Assembly (NCBI RefSeq): GCF_022513565.1
Contig: NZ_JAKWBE010000001.1
Location: 434,001-498,000, forward strand
Source: Streptomyces gilvus
GTDB taxonomy: Bacteria; Actinomycetota; Actinomycetes; Streptomycetales; Streptomycetaceae
DNA length: 64,000 nucleotides
Direction: 5' to 3'
Program-made: the position numbers and the translations under genes
Part shown: positions 7,901 through 16,304 of the stretch, in pieces
How positions within the stretch are numbered: the stretch's first letter is position 1
Layout: each line of letters starts with the position of its first letter
Notes under the pieces: generated by a model
The model's database searches: none
What the model saw: the letters and a program-made list of their open reading frames with translations, nothing else
Told to the model about the DNA's origin: nothing

Positions 7901-10057
7901 AGCGACGGTCCGGCGGGGGGCTCGCGTGTGGCGGACGACTCCGCGACGGCTTCACACATGACCGACGACTCGGCAGGGGCCTCCTACGCGGTCGGCGTCG
8001 CCGCGTCGATTGTGCACGGCTCCCACGACTTCGTGCCGGCCTCTGGCGGCTCTGAGGGGTCCGCGCCGGCTCTGGGCGAGTCCGACGACTCCGCACCGAC
8101 CTCGAACGTGGCCGAGCTCCTCCCCGCACCGACGACCCCGGGCGCCGCCCAGGCTCCCGCACCGATCCCGCGCCTTCACCTCGACGGCCCCGAACTGCCC
8201 GACGGCTACCTGTACGACGAGCCCGTGGCCGACTTCTTCACGGCGACGGCGTTCCGGGTCGCGTCTCCCACCACTCCGCCGGAGCACCGGCAGGCCCTGG
8301 TGGCGCTGCTGCGGGAGTTCGACGCGCTCGGACTCAGCTCGGCCGCCGGACCCGTGCGCTGGCGCCGGGTCTCCCTCCAGGTCGAGGCACGCCATCTGCG
8401 CACCTCGGACGGCGAGTGGCGCGAGGGCAGTTGGCGGGGCGTACTGCCGTTGGACGGCGGAGCCTTCCTCGCGGTCACCAAGTGCACCTCGCGCGACATG
8501 AAGGACGGCTGCGACTTCGATGCGCTCTTCCACGACCCCGCCGGCCGCTTCGAGGTCCCCGCTCCCTACACCGTCGAATCCACCTACCAGGTCGGCGAGG
8601 ACCGCGAGGCGGGCTGGCTCACGGCGTTCCTCGCTGAGCTGGACGAGCGCGGTCCGACCCCGTGGATCCCGGCGGCGGCAGAGGAGTTCGCCCTGCTGAC
8701 GGGGGTCACCCCGACGATGGCCCGGCTGATCGTGGCAGGACTGCCGCAGGTGGACAGCGACGAACGGTCGTTCCTCACCCCCGAGGCGCGGGCCGTGCTC
8801 CGGGTGAAGGCGACGGACGCCGCCCTGGCCAGGGACGAGCTGCGCAAGACCCACATCTCCGTCCTCAGGGCCGTCGTCGCCGCACTGCTGCCCTCCGACC
8901 CGGCCCGGCTCTGGACGGACGGCCCCGACACGGCAGCCGCCGCCGAGGTGTGGAACAGCGAGGTCGGCAAGCGAAGGATCGTGCCCGAGGAACTGCTCGG
9001 TGAGGCGCAGCGCGTGCTGAACGCCGAGCACTCGACACTGGCCGCCCTGCTCGACCCCGCCTCCGAGCCCTTCCTGAGCCGGGACCTGGAGTGGTCGGTC
9101 ACCGGGGACCGGGCCACACCGGTCGACGAGGACGCCGTCGGGTTCACCGCGGCCACCCTCATCGACTCGGTCGTCGTGGCCGCCTGGCTGGCGCATCGGC
9201 TGCCGGCCGGTGACCCGATCCGCGCCGCGCTGCCCGCCGCCCTCGCCGCGATACGGGACCGGCTGGCCCACCCCGGACTGCTGCTCGACCTCGTCCAGTA
9301 CGTCTACCTGCCCGACTTCCGCAAGGCAGCCGGTCAGCCCACCGAGGTCGCCGGCGGATACGAGCGGTACGGCGCGATCATCATGGCCACCTATGACGAC
9401 CGGCCTGCCCCCGCCCTGTACGTCGCTCTCCTCGACGCGGACGGCCAGGACCCGTACCTACCCGCGCTGCGCCTCGCACAGGACGGGGCGCCGTTCGCGG
9501 CGGAGGTGGCGCTGCGCCTGGCCCGCTCTCCGCGCTTCGCGGCGCTGCTCGACGACCCGGGCGATCCGGTCGCGGGTGTGCCCGGCAAGGACGGCACCTG
9601 GTATCCGCAGGACCCCACCCGGTCCGTGCCGGAGCTGGTGACCGAGGTGGCGAAGGAGTACGGCATCGGCGAGGACGCCGCCGCGCTCTACCTGATGCTC
9701 CTCGCGATGCCCGACCCCACCGACCGCAACACGGCCCGCTGGACCGGCTGGAAGCCCGCCCGCATCAAGGCCGCCCGCGCCGAACTGGGGCCCACCGACC
9801 TGGTGGTGGAGGCGAGCCGCAGCCGCGCCGGACGCTCGCTGTTCCTGCCGGGCGGCTGGGAGGCCCTCGCGTCCCCGCGTCTGCCGCTGGAGCAGTGGAA
9901 GCTGCCGCTCTACGGCGAACTCGCCGAGGTCCGCGTGGGCCAGCTCGTACCGACCGAACCGGCCCCCGACCTGTACCGCCGGGCCTGGCGGCGGATCCGG
10001 GAGGGCGACGTGCCGCGCTTCGAGGAACTGAAGGTCAAGAGCGGCCGCCGCCGCTGA
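4955..10057 (+). CDS. Very large (1700 aa) unknown protein of the MoxR-vWA operon (gene 2)
   Basis: I do not recognise a named family. The first about 560 residues look all-helical, with repeated Ala/Leu/Glu-rich helices of TPR or HEAT type. About residues 565-860 are rich in beta strand with recurring G-x-W/W-x-G blocks (LLVYWRTYDHGLRGYWHH, SYWTWGGDGWLE), suggesting a beta-propeller-like or repeated sheet domain. About 970-1070 is a low-complexity Ser/Asp/Ala linker with recurring DDSA units. The remainder is a helical C-terminal half ending in a basic tail (KVKSGRRR). There is no signal peptide or membrane segment. The start is GTG 4955, overlapping the stop of gene 1; GTG 4973 is an alternative. 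A scaffold or adaptor role for the ATPase complex is inference from operon context. Confidence 0.8.
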   Translation: MNGGARVAYEELLTAGAVLPLGTEGAGERAVPLTARSYTHPGLDDRVIVRLVARELGAAEDLAAGYLGLEPAAQPVEVGLGARQALGFPEWVLVHHPQDGHHALAVMPELERIARRAESRPKAALDAYRETARQLAVSVPHFLPTFYEQAGRVFLSVENPTYAAQMFGRARAAEAEYGLAVDEERLDAVYLEFALAGALTATALSGYGRELAARVPAPEALERFTRMCVRRTAGGLVPSAQLATDVRKLARAAGRDGDAVEQDYVAGLLALSATAKAAPGWWKRHRAAVIALARREPAVRGTLLNLMPDTGDREVLLLWLDLLEESGALLGVWDDSRSDEERPQDGTVGWFARFLEFQARSQSYHEPTQLPALYRLTELSADRLRAELAVSGGKLWAGHDLDLLDLLLALDVPAGIHHQVELGRWARGDDRRDLLAFAADERFRAAFHAAADTFDGDEDDLATIRVLAQSPGGRPMLADWVREVARRSITTGLPGLPGLPDALKRLKWLPGEALRLAEEEIREVAATDLAPLLARTLRAGLIDELGWPAWEEAARELVPRERAQDLYVADAWPYLITAGSAQVRVIGPEGTVLTHDLRLPVQGVYGDPDFHFVDGELLVYWRTYDHGLRGYWHHSPDRVLTLAGARDGRGTRMDWYQEDTGVPTLPLPGGGRITGVGVLHRGDTTVPIEARLLADGTSYWTWGGDGWLESDPATGRLGRESVPAFLADAYGEGTRVRGSLAPYPFDEITPAGVPVDGLLGWRAVRRPDGHWHGEDLAGRRVTVPEEVGMPYAAVLFPGADRPVAAVRDGWRIALVDPEGVVTATARVDGAPGDFAEGTPILPPLRYWHCLRPRDPQGSAALRAIDDDTARALLKAELTGDVMELLHQVTDKALLAGIAGVVRYAAEQQKVLDAAATRLTAELAGAEEDAGPAGPSDRLLRDALSGLDGTRGGWYHYGAHRDNVFRRLRVLKRAVRAGEDSGASDGPAGGSRVADDSATASHMTDDSAGASYAVGVAASIVHGSHDFVPASGGSEGSAPALGESDDSAPTSNVAELLPAPTTPGAAQAPAPIPRLHLDGPELPDGYLYDEPVADFFTATAFRVASPTTPPEHRQALVALLREFDALGLSSAAGPVRWRRVSLQVEARHLRTSDGEWREGSWRGVLPLDGGAFLAVTKCTSRDMKDGCDFDALFHDPAGRFEVPAPYTVESTYQVGEDREAGWLTAFLAELDERGPTPWIPAAAEEFALLTGVTPTMARLIVAGLPQVDSDERSFLTPEARAVLRVKATDAALARDELRKTHISVLRAVVAALLPSDPARLWTDGPDTAAAAEVWNSEVGKRRIVPEELLGEAQRVLNAEHSTLAALLDPASEPFLSRDLEWSVTGDRATPVDEDAVGFTAATLIDSVVVAAWLAHRLPAGDPIRAALPAALAAIRDRLAHPGLLLDLVQYVYLPDFRKAAGQPTEVAGGYERYGAIIMATYDDRPAPALYVALLDADGQDPYLPALRLAQDGAPFAAEVALRLARSPRFAALLDDPGDPVAGVPGKDGTWYPQDPTRSVPELVTEVAKEYGIGEDAAALYLMLLAMPDPTDRNTARWTGWKPARIKAARAELGPTDLVVEASRSRAGRSLFLPGGWEALASPRLPLEQWKLPLYGELAEVRVGQLVPTEPAPDLYRRAWRRIREGDVPRFEELKVKSGRRR

Positions 10058-10084
10058 AGCACACCAGGACCGAAGGACTGCAGG

Positions 10085-11686
10085 ATGGATGAGTCGGCTG
10101 TGTCCCGACGGCCGCTGGACGGCGAGCAGATCGACCGGCGGCTTGCCCGTATACGCGAACTGCTCGCCCGGTGGGACGCGTCGCGGCCCGGCGACGGGCA
10201 GGTGTGGCGCAGGACGTTCGTTCCGTTGGACGCGGGCGAGGTGTCCGCGTTCGAAACCCGCAACGGGCTGCGGCTTCCGGAGAACTACCGCCGGTATCTG
10301 CTGGAGTTCGGCGATCCCGGCTCCGGGCTGATGAGGTACGCCGCCCAGCCCTTCGGGGAGAAGGACGACCCCGGGTACCGCAAGCCGTTCCCCTTGCACG
10401 AGTCCTGGGCCGGACGGCCGGACGAGATCACCGAGTGGCAGGCGGAGCAGGGCACCGATTTCTTCGAGGCAGGTCCGGGCGAGTTCTACGCCCAGTTCGA
10501 CGACCCGGCACAGGCCTTCTACGACCTCCCGGCAGGCGCCGACCCCGACGACGGGACGCTGGTCCTGGGCGCCACCCGCAGCCACATGCTGGCCCGGCTC
10601 GTGCTCAACGGCCCCTGGGCGGGCACGGTCTGGCTGGACAGCTTCGGCTACGACGGACAGCTGAAGGAGCCGGCCGACGACCGCTACGACGATCTGTACG
10701 ACGACTTCGTGCTCCGGGAGTTCGCCGACACCTCGAACTGGCGGACCCTGGCCGGCCTGCCCTGGTTCCCCGCGCCGGTGGACGGCGTCGGCGATGCGGC
10801 TCCGGCGGACTTCCTCGACCTGACCGTGGACTGGCTGCGCCACGAGGTACGGCAGGCGGAGGCCGAACGAGCCTGCGACCGGCTCGACGCCTCCGCCGTG
10901 GGGGAGGCCGGGCAACGGCTGCGGTCCCCTCACGACTACGGGGGCCTCAACGGCCACCGGTACGGAACCTTCAGGCCCTACCTCTCGGGGCTGATCCGGG
11001 AGGAGCTGCTGCGCAGCGGCCCCGATCCGGCCGCCCGCGAGCGGATCGTCGAGTTCGCCACGGCGGCGGGCGCCGCCCGCTGCCTGCCGGCGGCGCTGGT
11101 CCTGGCCGGCCGCTGGCCCGAACTCCTCGACGCCGAAGAGAGTCTGCCGGAAGCGGAACGCAGCCCGGTCCACCTGGTCATGGCCGCGGTCATGCTCGGC
11201 GCGAATCCGCCTGCCGCCGCTGCCGCCGCCACCGCTGCCTGGCCGAACCGCGGACGCCTCTCCGTCGACCGTTGGGTGGTGCTGCACGCCCTCACCCGCA
11301 TCGACCCCGACCTGCGCCGAACGGTCCTCGATCGACTCCCCGAACTGCGTCCTCTCCTCGACATCGCGGTCCTGCCCGCCACCGTGGAGGCCCTCGACGG
11401 GCTGCTCACCGGCCTCGTCGCCGTGGACCGGGACGCCGGCACCGTCGCGCTGGTGCGGGCCCTGCACACGACGGCCGCCGCCGGCGAAGCGTCCGCGGAA
11501 CTCGTCGACCGCCTGTGTGCCCTGGCCGTCGCGGTCGACCGGGTCGGCGAGGTCTTCGCTCTGCTGGCCGCGTCGGCAGGAGACCGCTGGGCCGACTGGC
11601 ACGCCGCCCAGCGCGACGGCCGACGCCTCCTCGACATCCGCCACCACGCTTCTTCGGCCCTACCGAACGACCAAGGACATCGATGA
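10085..11686 (+). CDS. SMI1/KNR4 (SUKH) domain protein (operon gene 3)
   Basis: About 533 residues. An N-terminal SMI1/KNR4 (SUKH) domain covers roughly residues 30-200: VPLDAGEVSAFETRNGLRLP then ENYRRYLLEFGDPGSG, the classic SUKH entry, with later LVLNGPWAGTVWLDSFGYDG. The C-terminal about 300 residues are helical repeats rich in Ala and Leu. SUKH domains are best known as immunity proteins of polymorphic toxins and as protein-interaction modules. Being fused to a helical tail and embedded in this operon suggests an adaptor rather than a free antitoxin (inference). The gap from gene 2 is 27 bp, and the stop overlaps the MoxR ATG by 4 bp (ATGA). Confidence 0.82.
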   Translation: MDESAVSRRPLDGEQIDRRLARIRELLARWDASRPGDGQVWRRTFVPLDAGEVSAFETRNGLRLPENYRRYLLEFGDPGSGLMRYAAQPFGEKDDPGYRKPFPLHESWAGRPDEITEWQAEQGTDFFEAGPGEFYAQFDDPAQAFYDLPAGADPDDGTLVLGATRSHMLARLVLNGPWAGTVWLDSFGYDGQLKEPADDRYDDLYDDFVLREFADTSNWRTLAGLPWFPAPVDGVGDAAPADFLDLTVDWLRHEVRQAEAERACDRLDASAVGEAGQRLRSPHDYGGLNGHRYGTFRPYLSGLIREELLRSGPDPAARERIVEFATAAGAARCLPAALVLAGRWPELLDAEESLPEAERSPVHLVMAAVMLGANPPAAAAAATAAWPNRGRLSVDRWVVLHALTRIDPDLRRTVLDRLPELRPLLDIAVLPATVEALDGLLTGLVAVDRDAGTVALVRALHTTAAAGEASAELVDRLCALAVAVDRVGEVFALLAASAGDRWADWHAAQRDGRRLLDIRHHASSALPNDQGHR

Positions 11687-12822
11687 GTACCACGACGGCC
11701 ACCGCCGCCCCGATCCGGCAGATCCTGCCCGCCGAGGAGCGCCACGCCACCGAACTCGCCTTCCTCGCCGCCCACGACGACGGCCCCCGACCTCCGGGCT
11801 GGGCACTGACCCCGCGTGCCGTCGTCACGTTCATCTGCGGCAGCGACGGCAAGGCACTGGAGGGGCCCGGACAACGCCTCGTCATCGCCCCCAAGTTCGT
11901 CGGCGAACGGGCTCTTGTCGAGCGGTGTGTGGTCACCCTCGCCGGGGAGCGCGGGCTGCTGCTCGTCGGCGAGCCCGGCACGGCCAAGTCCATGCTGTCC
12001 GAGCTGCTGTCGGCCGCCGTCTGCGGCACCAGCGCGCTCACGGTCCAGGGCACCGCCGGCACCACCGAGGACGCCTTCCGCTACGGCTGGAACTACGCGC
12101 TCCTCCTTGCCCAGGGCCCTTCCCGCCAGGCACTGGTCGACTCCCCGGTGCTGAGCGCCATGCGCACCGGCAGGGTGGTCCGCGTCGAGGAGATCACCCG
12201 CTGTCTGCCCGAGGTCCAGGACGCCCTGGTGTCGATCCTGTCCGACCGGCGCGTCAGCGTCCCCGAACTGTCCGGCACCGACGACGCCCAGGCCGCGGCG
12301 GCACCCGGCTTCACCGTCATCGCCACCGCCAACCTCCGCGACCGGGGCGTCTCCGAGATGTCCGCCGCCCTCAAGCGCCGCTTCAACTTCGAGACCGTCC
12401 ATCCGATCGCCGACCCCGAGGCGGAGATCGCGCTGGTCCGCGGCCAGGCGGTCGCCGCCGTCCAGCGCGCGGGCGCGGCCTTCGGCGTGGACGACGCGGT
12501 CCTCGACGTCCTCGTCACCGTCTTCCGCGACCTGCGCACCGGCCGCTCGGCCGAAGGTTGGGACGTGGAGCGGCCCGGCACGGTGATGTCCACCGCCGAG
12601 GCCGTCCAGGTCGCCACCAGCCTCGGCGTGGCCACCGCCTACCTGCCCGCCGGGGACACCCTCGACCTCGTCCCCGGCCACCTCCTCGGCGTGGTCCGCA
12701 AGGACGACCCCGCCGACCACGCCCGCCTCCTCGGCTACTGGGACGGCCCGGTCCGCCGCCGGGCCGAGGACGGCTCGGCGCTCTGGCGGCGCCTGTGGGA
12801 CCTGCGGGAGAACCTCCGGTGA
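11683..12822 (+). CDS. MoxR-family AAA+ ATPase (operon gene 4)
   Basis: About 379 residues. AAA+ core of the MoxR/AAA_5 type: Walker A GEPGTAKS at residues 96-103, followed by the TVQGTAGTTEDAF segment, then a Walker B region RVEEI at 167-171 with the acidic pair E169-E170, a sensor-1 IATAN, and an arginine-containing SAALKRRFNFE segment. MoxR ATPases usually form hexamers that act as remodelling chaperones with a vWA-domain partner (RavA-ViaA, NorQ-NorD, MoxR-MoxC). The vWA partner is encoded immediately downstream here. It overlaps both neighbours by 4 bp (ATGA before, GTGA after), strong evidence for one translation-coupled complex. The closest arrangement I recall is E. coli YehL. Confidence 0.93.
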   Translation: MSTTTATAAPIRQILPAEERHATELAFLAAHDDGPRPPGWALTPRAVVTFICGSDGKALEGPGQRLVIAPKFVGERALVERCVVTLAGERGLLLVGEPGTAKSMLSELLSAAVCGTSALTVQGTAGTTEDAFRYGWNYALLLAQGPSRQALVDSPVLSAMRTGRVVRVEEITRCLPEVQDALVSILSDRRVSVPELSGTDDAQAAAAPGFTVIATANLRDRGVSEMSAALKRRFNFETVHPIADPEAEIALVRGQAVAAVQRAGAAFGVDDAVLDVLVTVFRDLRTGRSAEGWDVERPGTVMSTAEAVQVATSLGVATAYLPAGDTLDLVPGHLLGVVRKDDPADHARLLGYWDGPVRRRAEDGSALWRRLWDLRENLR

Positions 12823-15800
12823 CCGTCCGCTACGGCACTCAGGAGGAGCCCCGGGCCGCCGTCGCCGCCCTCGCCGATTCCGTACGGCCCTACCTCCTCG
12901 GCGTACGTCATCACAGCCCCGCGCTCGCCGCCGCCGTGCCCGCGCTGCTCGACGCGTCCGGCGCCGATGTCGTCTGTGTCGAACTGCCTGCCGACTTCCA
13001 GCCCTGGCTCGTCCACCTCGCCGACGCCGGCACGGTCGCGCCCGTCGCCCTCGCCGGCGCGCGGGAGGACGGAAGCATCGGCTTCTACCCCCTCGCGGAC
13101 TTCTCCCCGGAGCTGGCCGCCGTCCGCTGGGCACGCCGACGCGGGGCCGAAGTCCTCTGCTGTGACCTGCCGTTGGCCGACCCCGGCTGGGGCGCTGACA
13201 GACCCGACAGGGTCGGTGACATGCGGACCGCCTTCGCCGACGCCCTCACCACCGCCGGTACCGGACGCGACGGCGACGACCTGTGGGACCGGGCGGTGGA
13301 GGTGCTGGCTCCGGGGAGCACTCCCGAGGCGGTTCGCCGGGCGGCGCTCGGTGTCGGCTGGGCGTTGCGCCGGGACGCGGAGGCGTCCGGGGGAGTGGCG
13401 GGCGTGGACCTGGCACGGGAGGCGTACATGCGGTCCGTGCTGGCGCGGGCCGTGGCGACCGGGCGGCGGGTGGCGGCGGTGGTCGGGGCCTTCCACGCCC
13501 CGGCGTTGGCGGACCCGCTGTCGGCGGACACCGAGGAGACGATGACGGTCGGCGTCACCGAGAGTGCCTCCCCCGTCGTCACCTCCTTCGTCCCGTACGC
13601 CTTCGACCTGCTGGACTCACGCTCCGGTTACCCCGCCGGTATCCGCGACCCCCGCTGGCAGCAGGCGGTGTTCGCCGCCGCCGGGGATCCGGACCGGGTG
13701 CGCGACGCAGCCGCCTGCGCGATCACCGACGTATGCCGTGCCCTGCGCAGGGCGGGACACACCGCGGGCACCGGCGAGGCGACCGAAACCCTGCGGCTGG
13801 CCTGCGACCTGGCCCGGCTGCGGGGGCTTCCCGCTCCCGGGCGGGGCGAGTTGCTGGAGGCGCTGACGACCGTGCTGGGCCAGGGGGAACCGCTGGGCCG
13901 CGGCCGGGCCCTCGCCCGGGCCGTGGAAGGGATTCTGGTCGGCAGCGGCTGGGGCAGGGTCGCCCCCGGCACCCCGCGCTCCGGGCTCGGCCCGTCCGTG
14001 GAGGCCGAGCTCGCCGCGCTCCGGCTGCCCGGCCCTGACGACCCGGGGCCGCGCGAGATCCGGCTCGACCCGCTCCGCTCCGACCTCGACCGCCGTCGCG
14101 AAGTGCTCCTGCAGCGCCTCGCGGCGTGCCACGCCCGCTACGGCGATCCCGTCGAGGTGTCCGGCACGGGCGACGGCACCGCGCTCACCACCCGCTGGAA
14201 GCTGGCGTGGACCCCGGCCGTTCCCGTACGGCTCGACCTGGCCGGAGTGCGCGGAGTCACCGCCGCCCAGGCCGCCGAGGGAACCCTCCGCGAGGCCCAT
14301 CGCCACGAGAGTGCCGCCACCTGCGCCCACGTCATCTCCGGGCTCCGGGCGGCCGCCCGCTGCGACCTGCCCGCCCTGGTCGCCGAACGCCTCGCCGACG
14401 CCGCCGACATGCTGCCCTCGGCCGCCACCCTCCCCGAACTCCTCGAAGCACTCGACCTGTTGGAGGCACTGCGCCGGGGCCACCTGCCCGGCACCACACC
14501 CGAACGTGAGCGGGAAGTCGCCGAGCTGACCGAAACCCTCCTCGAATCGGCCGTCCGCGCCCTGCCCGGGCTGGCCGGCAGCGACCGACCCGAGGACGCC
14601 GCCGCCCTGATCGCCCTGACCGCTCGCAGCGGCGAACAACGCCTCGGTCTGCGCCTGGACGACGCCCTCGACATCCTCGCGCGCACCGGCTCCCCGCTGA
14701 TCCAGGGCGCCGCCCTGGCCGCCCGGGTCCTGCTCGACCTCGACGACGCGGCCACCCTGGGCGCCCGCGTCGCCGGCTGGATCGACACCGCCACCGACCC
14801 GGACGGACGCCGCCGCCTGACCCGGCTGCTCACGGGCCTGCTCGGCGCCACCGCGCCCCTCCTGGAATCGGCCCCCGCCGCCCTGGACCCGCTGCTCGAC
14901 CGCATCGACACGCTCACCGACCAGGACTTCCTCGACCGGCTCCCCGCCCTGCGCGGCGGCTTCGACACCCTCACCCCGGCCGGCCGCGGCCGACTCCTCG
15001 ACACCGTCACCGAACGCCTCAGCGACCGGCTCGACCCGACCCTCACCGCCCCACCCGAACTCCTCGCCCTGTGGACGGCGGCAGACGCGGCCGGTCTCGC
15101 CGAGCTGACGGCACTGGGACTTCCCGTGCCGACCTCCGCGGCGGCTCCATCCGAACTCCTCGCACCAGCACCGCGACCCACGCCCGCGTCCCGACTCACC
15201 CCCGCCGACCGCTGGCGCCTGCTCCTCGGCCGGGAGACCGACCGGCTCCCCGACTCGGCCCGCCGCTACGCGCACGCCCTCGACGAGTTGTACGGATCCG
15301 GCCGCGGCGAGGGTTCCGCCGACCTCGGACAGGGCGGCGGCGGAGGCCAGGAACAGTCCTTCCCGAACGCCCGCGAATGGGGCGAGGAACTCACCGTCCT
15401 GTTCGGCGCGGAAGTCCGCGAGGAGGTCCTGGCGCGGGCCGCCGAGCACGGCCGTACCGATGTCCTCGCCGAGCTGGACCCCGCCGCCGTACGCCCGTCG
15501 GTCGAACTGCTCACGTCCGTGCTCTCCCTCGCCGGAGGCATGCCCGAGCAGCAACTGGCCGGACTGCGCCCGCTCGTCCGCCGCCTGGTGGACGAGCTGG
15601 CCCGGGAGCTGGCCACCCGGCTGCGCCCGGCCCTGACCGGCCTGGCCACACCACGCCCCACCCACCGCCCCGGCGGACGGCTCGACCTTCCCCGCACCCT
15701 GCGGGCCAACCTCGCCCACACCCACCGCCTGGACGACGGCCGGAGCGTCGTCGTGCCCGAGCGGCCCGTGTTCAGCACACGTTCGCGCCGGGAGGCGGAC

Positions 15801-16304
15801 TGGCGGCTGATGCTCGTGGTCGACGTGTCCGGCTCGATGGAGGCGTCCGTCGTCTGGTCCGCGCTCACCGCGGCCGTGCTCGGCTCAGTGCCCACCCTCT
15901 CCACCCACTTCCTCGCCTTTTCCACCGAGGTGATCGACCTGACGGACCGGGTGACGGACCCGCTGTCGCTGCTCCTGGAGGTCCAGGTCGGCGGCGGCAC
16001 CCACATCGCGGCCGGCCTCGCCCACGCCCGCTCCCTGGTGACCGTGCCCAGCCGCACCCTGGTGGCGGTGGTCAGCGACTTCGAGGAGGGCTACCCGCTG
16101 GGCGGGCTCCTCGGCGAGGTACGTGCCCTCGCGGCCTCCGGCGTGCACCTGATGGGCTGCGCCGCCCTCGACGACACCGGCACGCCGCGCTACTCGGTGC
16201 CGATCGCCCGGCAACTCGTGGCCGCAGGTATGCCCGTCGCCGCCCTCAGTCCCCTTGCCCTCGCCCGCTGGGTGGGCGACCGCCTGCGCGGAGAACCCCG
16301 ATGA
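12819..16304 (+). CDS. DUF5682-vWA fusion protein (operon gene 5)
   Basis: About 1161 residues from GTG 12819. The N-terminal part is DUF5682: GVRHHSPA at 28-35, CVELP with E55, and a VVGAFHAP block with H226, an arrangement like the G-x-x-H / E / G-x-x-H signatures of the Tiki/TraB/EreA (ChaN-like) fold. The middle is a long helical region. The C-terminus, from about residue 995, is a von Willebrand A domain with a complete MIDAS: DVSGS (D1002, S1004, S1006), GGGTH (T1061), and SDFEEG (D1087). In other bacteria I recall DUF5682 and the vWA protein as separate genes (YehM and YehP-like); here they are one polypeptide, which implies they act as one subunit. It overlaps the MoxR stop by 4 bp (GTGA). 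Confidence 0.88.
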   Translation: MTVRYGTQEEPRAAVAALADSVRPYLLGVRHHSPALAAAVPALLDASGADVVCVELPADFQPWLVHLADAGTVAPVALAGAREDGSIGFYPLADFSPELAAVRWARRRGAEVLCCDLPLADPGWGADRPDRVGDMRTAFADALTTAGTGRDGDDLWDRAVEVLAPGSTPEAVRRAALGVGWALRRDAEASGGVAGVDLAREAYMRSVLARAVATGRRVAAVVGAFHAPALADPLSADTEETMTVGVTESASPVVTSFVPYAFDLLDSRSGYPAGIRDPRWQQAVFAAAGDPDRVRDAAACAITDVCRALRRAGHTAGTGEATETLRLACDLARLRGLPAPGRGELLEALTTVLGQGEPLGRGRALARAVEGILVGSGWGRVAPGTPRSGLGPSVEAELAALRLPGPDDPGPREIRLDPLRSDLDRRREVLLQRLAACHARYGDPVEVSGTGDGTALTTRWKLAWTPAVPVRLDLAGVRGVTAAQAAEGTLREAHRHESAATCAHVISGLRAAARCDLPALVAERLADAADMLPSAATLPELLEALDLLEALRRGHLPGTTPEREREVAELTETLLESAVRALPGLAGSDRPEDAAALIALTARSGEQRLGLRLDDALDILARTGSPLIQGAALAARVLLDLDDAATLGARVAGWIDTATDPDGRRRLTRLLTGLLGATAPLLESAPAALDPLLDRIDTLTDQDFLDRLPALRGGFDTLTPAGRGRLLDTVTERLSDRLDPTLTAPPELLALWTAADAAGLAELTALGLPVPTSAAAPSELLAPAPRPTPASRLTPADRWRLLLGRETDRLPDSARRYAHALDELYGSGRGEGSADLGQGGGGGQEQSFPNAREWGEELTVLFGAEVREEVLARAAEHGRTDVLAELDPAAVRPSVELLTSVLSLAGGMPEQQLAGLRPLVRRLVDELARELATRLRPALTGLATPRPTHRPGGRLDLPRTLRANLAHTHRLDDGRSVVVPERPVFSTRSRREADWRLMLVVDVSGSMEASVVWSALTAAVLGSVPTLSTHFLAFSTEVIDLTDRVTDPLSLLLEVQVGGGTHIAAGLAHARSLVTVPSRTLVAVVSDFEEGYPLGGLLGEVRALAASGVHLMGCAALDDTGTPRYSVPIARQLVAAGMPVAALSPLALARWVGDRLRGEPR

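Noticed and set aside
13617..15725. 702-codon minus-strand frame opposite the DUF5682-vWA gene
   Set aside because: Shadow of the real gene; Gly/Val-rich with no domain.
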